Assembly: GCF_040545475.1 (NCBI RefSeq)
Contig: NZ_JBEPMA010000005.1
Span: 1 to 64,000 of the forward strand
Reading direction: 5' to 3'
From: Peptoniphilus_A olsenii
Lineage (GTDB): Bacteria > Bacillota > Clostridia > Tissierellales > Peptoniphilaceae
DNA: 64,000 nucleotides
The notes below the pieces were generated by a model, which saw nothing but the letters and a program-made list of their open reading frames with translations, made no database searches and was not told the origin of the DNA. Positions 62,801 through 64,000 of this stretch are shown here, piece after piece (position 1 is the first letter of the stretch; every line of letters begins with the position of its first letter). A program made the translations under genes and the position numbers.

Positions 62801-64000
62801 TAATAGAGGCTGCTGAAAAAAGAAAATTTGAAAAAATTTTAGCAGATGAAGATAGATTATTAGATGATAATCCCGTATTATTTACAGAAGAGATGCGAGC
62901 AACTCATACAATACTAATGCCACAAATGGCACCGCTCCACTTCAGTTTACTAGAACCAGTACTGCGAAATGAAGGAATAAATATAAAAGTTTTGCAAGAC
63001 TCTGGGCATAAAGTAGTAAATGAAGGATTAAAATATGTTAATAACGATGCTTGTTATCCATCAATTTTTGTAGTAGGACAGTTTATAGATGCTCTAAAAT
63101 CTGGGGAGTATGATACCGATCATGTAGCTTTATTAATGAGTCAAACTGGTGGTGCTTGCAGAGCATCAAATTATGTTGGGTTTATCAGAAAAGCTCTAAA
63201 AAATTCAGGGTACGGTCATGTTCCTGTAATTGGTTTATCATTCCAACAAATTGAATCGCATCCAGGTTTAGATATTTCCAAAAGACAAATAATAAGACTT
63301 GGAAGAAAATTAGTGCAAGGTTTATTATATGCTGATTTAATAATGAGACTTACACTCGCTACAAGGCCTTACGAAGTTATTAAAGGCTCTGCTAATTTAT
63401 TAAGAGATAGATGGATAGAAATTACAACTGATAAGAATCTTGATTATAGCAAAAAGAGTTTTAAAGAAAATATAAATCAAATGATAAGAGAGTTCGAAAG
63501 ACTAGAAATTACTAAAGAGAAAAAGCCTAAAGTAGGAATAGTTGGCGAAATTTTAGTCAAATATGATCCGGCTGCAAATAACTATGTAGCAGATCTACTA
63601 GAAAGAGAAGGGGCAGAAGCAGTAATACCAGATTTAACTGATTTTATGATGTACTCATTTAAAAATGCAAGTACAAAAGCTGAAAAATTGTCTAAGTCGT
63701 CTATAACAGCTTTAATTTGTGAACTGGGAATATTTTATATAGAATCCTATCGAAAATATGTGCGTGAAGCTCTCAATAAAACAAGATTTAATGCACCTGA
63801 AAAAATTGAAGAGATAATTGAATATGCCAAACAATATGTTGATTTAGGTAATCAGTATGGAGAGGGCTGGCTACTAACTGGAGAGATGATTGAATTAATA
63901 GAATCAGGCGTTGAAAATATAATTTGCGTTCAGCCATTTGGATGCTTGCCTAATCATATTACTGGTAAAGGAGTAATAAAAGCTATTAGAAATAATTACG
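59887..64000 (+). CDS. Acyl-CoA dehydratase activase-related protein, 3' end outside the window
   Basis: An open frame of about 1371 codons that continues past the window edge. It contains two BadF/BcrA-type ASKHA ATPase domains: the first begins GLDIGSTTVKLVILDD (about 6-21) with AVTGSGGLSVHE and NSICAGGTGAFIDQMA, and the second LGIDSGSTTSKLVVITPD (about 320-337) with DIGGQDMKSM and NEACSAGCGSFLETFA. These are followed by a DUF2229/HgdB-like region with further conserved cysteines (SGRPYHIDPEINHGIPEL; NDACYPSIFVVGQFIDAL). Such giant proteins are relatives of the activator that reduces 2-hydroxyacyl-CoA dehydratases in ATP-driven radical chemistry. Their own substrate is not established. GAAGGGAG precedes the ATG. 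Confidence 0.9.
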   Translation, partial: MLIHMGLDIGSTTVKLVILDDKLNILYSTYRRHFSDVRKTVKDIIDEVYEDFKYETVTVAVTGSGGLSVHELLDIDFVQEVIAGKEAISNFIPKTDVAIELGGEDSKITYLKGSVEQRMNSICAGGTGAFIDQMASLLQTDAAGLNKLAESYEKLYPIASRCGVFAKTDIQALINQGASKSDIAVSVFQSVVNQTISNLACGRPIRGNVAFLGGPLHFLPMLKERFIKTLNLKEEEIISPENSQIFVAIGAAISSFNFKPISFVELFNRVNNSQEIIIAENDIMPPLFKNDKDALEFEKNHKTKNLKKIDISKYIGPMYLGIDSGSTTSKLVVITPDNELLYSFYGSNKGNPLDIAIEQIKKIYEIKHDKAYFAGAGTTGYGEEFLKSALNLDLGEVETIAHFTAAKSFDPQVDFILDIGGQDMKSMKIRDGVIESILLNEACSAGCGSFLETFAHSVNMSAEEFANEATKSRTPVDLGSRCTVFMNSNVKQAQKEGASVADISAGLAYSVIRNALQKVIKVRDPKELGTHIVVQGGTFLSNAVLRAFENLTGVVVTRPEIAGLMGALGVALIAKEKSTGKSSIISYDELDKFEYKTISTNCRQCTNNCALSVNIFPNGKRYITGNRCEKGAGLVKKKEDQLPNMYRYKYKRVFDYESLEPKRANRGIVGIPRVLNIYENYPFWHTFFTELGFSVVLSDRSSREIYEKGIETITSETACYPAKITHGHIENLIEKGIKFIFYPSVFYEEKQFKNADNTLNCPVVAGYSEVIKNNVDDIIEGNIKFMNPFISFDNRKKLETRMTKVFSNIPAYEIKRAVKRAYAEQDRYRLDVLNEGSRILEDIEKRGLKAIVLSGRPYHIDPEINHGIPELITTLGLAVISEDAIARNVDIDSRLRVLDQWNYHSRLYRAAKFVGEHENLELVQLNSFGCGIDAVTTDQVQHILESYNKIYTVLKIDEVSNLGSVKIRLRSLIEAAEKRKFEKILADEDRLLDDNPVLFTEEMRATHTILMPQMAPLHFSLLEPVLRNEGINIKVLQDSGHKVVNEGLKYVNNDACYPSIFVVGQFIDALKSGEYDTDHVALLMSQTGGACRASNYVGFIRKALKNSGYGHVPVIGLSFQQIESHPGLDISKRQIIRLGRKLVQGLLYADLIMRLTLATRPYEVIKGSANLLRDRWIEITTDKNLDYSKKSFKENINQMIREFERLEITKEKKPKVGIVGEILVKYDPAANNYVADLLEREGAEAVIPDLTDFMMYSFKNASTKAEKLSKSSITALICELGIFYIESYRKYVREALNKTRFNAPEKIEEIIEYAKQYVDLGNQYGEGWLLTGEMIELIESGVENIICVQPFGCLPNHITGKGVIKAIRNNY

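Overview
The window is chromosomal DNA, very AT-rich and densely coded, with Gram-positive style ribosome sites (AGGAGG type), several GTG/TTG starts and many lipoprotein signal peptides. The gene content points to a strictly anaerobic, amino-acid-fermenting member of the Clostridia/Tissierellia, most like the Gram-positive anaerobic cocci (Peptoniphilus-type). It includes a complete Rnf complex, an arginine deiminase pathway, a small 2[4Fe-4S] ferredoxin and a 2-hydroxyacyl-CoA dehydratase-type activase. The genus is an inference; no rRNA is present.

Layout. 1-2.9 kb: a leftward biotin operon (bioY-bioD-bioA) behind a strong promoter that overlaps a probable BirA operator. 2.9-8 kb: a LUD-domain protein, cysteine desulfurase plus ThiI (tRNA thiolation), a LemA/TPM-domain pair, and a DUF1624 membrane protein. 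8.2-12.5 kb: a cupin-HTH regulator and a complete spermidine/putrescine ABC transporter (potABCD). 12.6-27.1 kb: the most interesting region, an enlarged arginine/ornithine catabolic locus. It runs: a divergent AraC-type regulator with two AraC DNA-binding domains; arcA; a Gate-domain membrane protein; arcB; an AGCS-type symporter; a second Gate-domain membrane protein; an Hsp100/Clp-like ATPase whose second ATPase domain looks inactivated; two adjacent paralogues of the TIGR00300 (archaeal-type ornithine cyclodeaminase / ArgZ-AgrE C-terminal) family, one with family motifs kept and one with them replaced; and carbamate kinase, apparently starting at ATT. arcA and arcB share an identical upstream element at identical distance from their -10 boxes.

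27.3-34.2 kb: a DUF3842 protein, then larE-larB-larC (nickel-pincer cofactor synthesis), a TrmO-like protein and a FecCD-type ABC importer that I infer brings in nickel. 34.5-40.7 kb: an orphan membrane protein, then a BMP-family nucleoside receptor with its ABC transporter. 41.2-46.2 kb: rnfCDGEAB. 46.5-50.4 kb: a small lipoprotein/membrane-peptide pair, then leftward guanine deaminase and an NCS2 purine permease behind a guanine-type purine riboswitch. 50.7-56.5 kb: nitroreductase, a UvrD-like helicase with MgtE, DUF6440, a GNAT and SfsA. 56.5-56.8 kb: three leftward tRNA genes (Ser-GCU, a CAU tRNA, Phe-GAA). 57.2 kb to the end: a Zn/Cd-type P1B ATPase, the ferredoxin, and a giant acyl-CoA dehydratase activase cut by the window end.

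How it fits together: arginine would be converted to citrulline, ornithine and carbamoyl phosphate with ATP recovered by carbamate kinase. The extra TIGR00300 proteins suggest that ornithine is taken further (to proline, if they are cyclodeaminases) instead of simply being exported, which fits the absence of an ArcD antiporter in the locus. Rnf and the ferredoxin would couple reduced ferredoxin to an ion gradient. No CRISPR array, insertion sequence, prophage or rRNA operon was seen.
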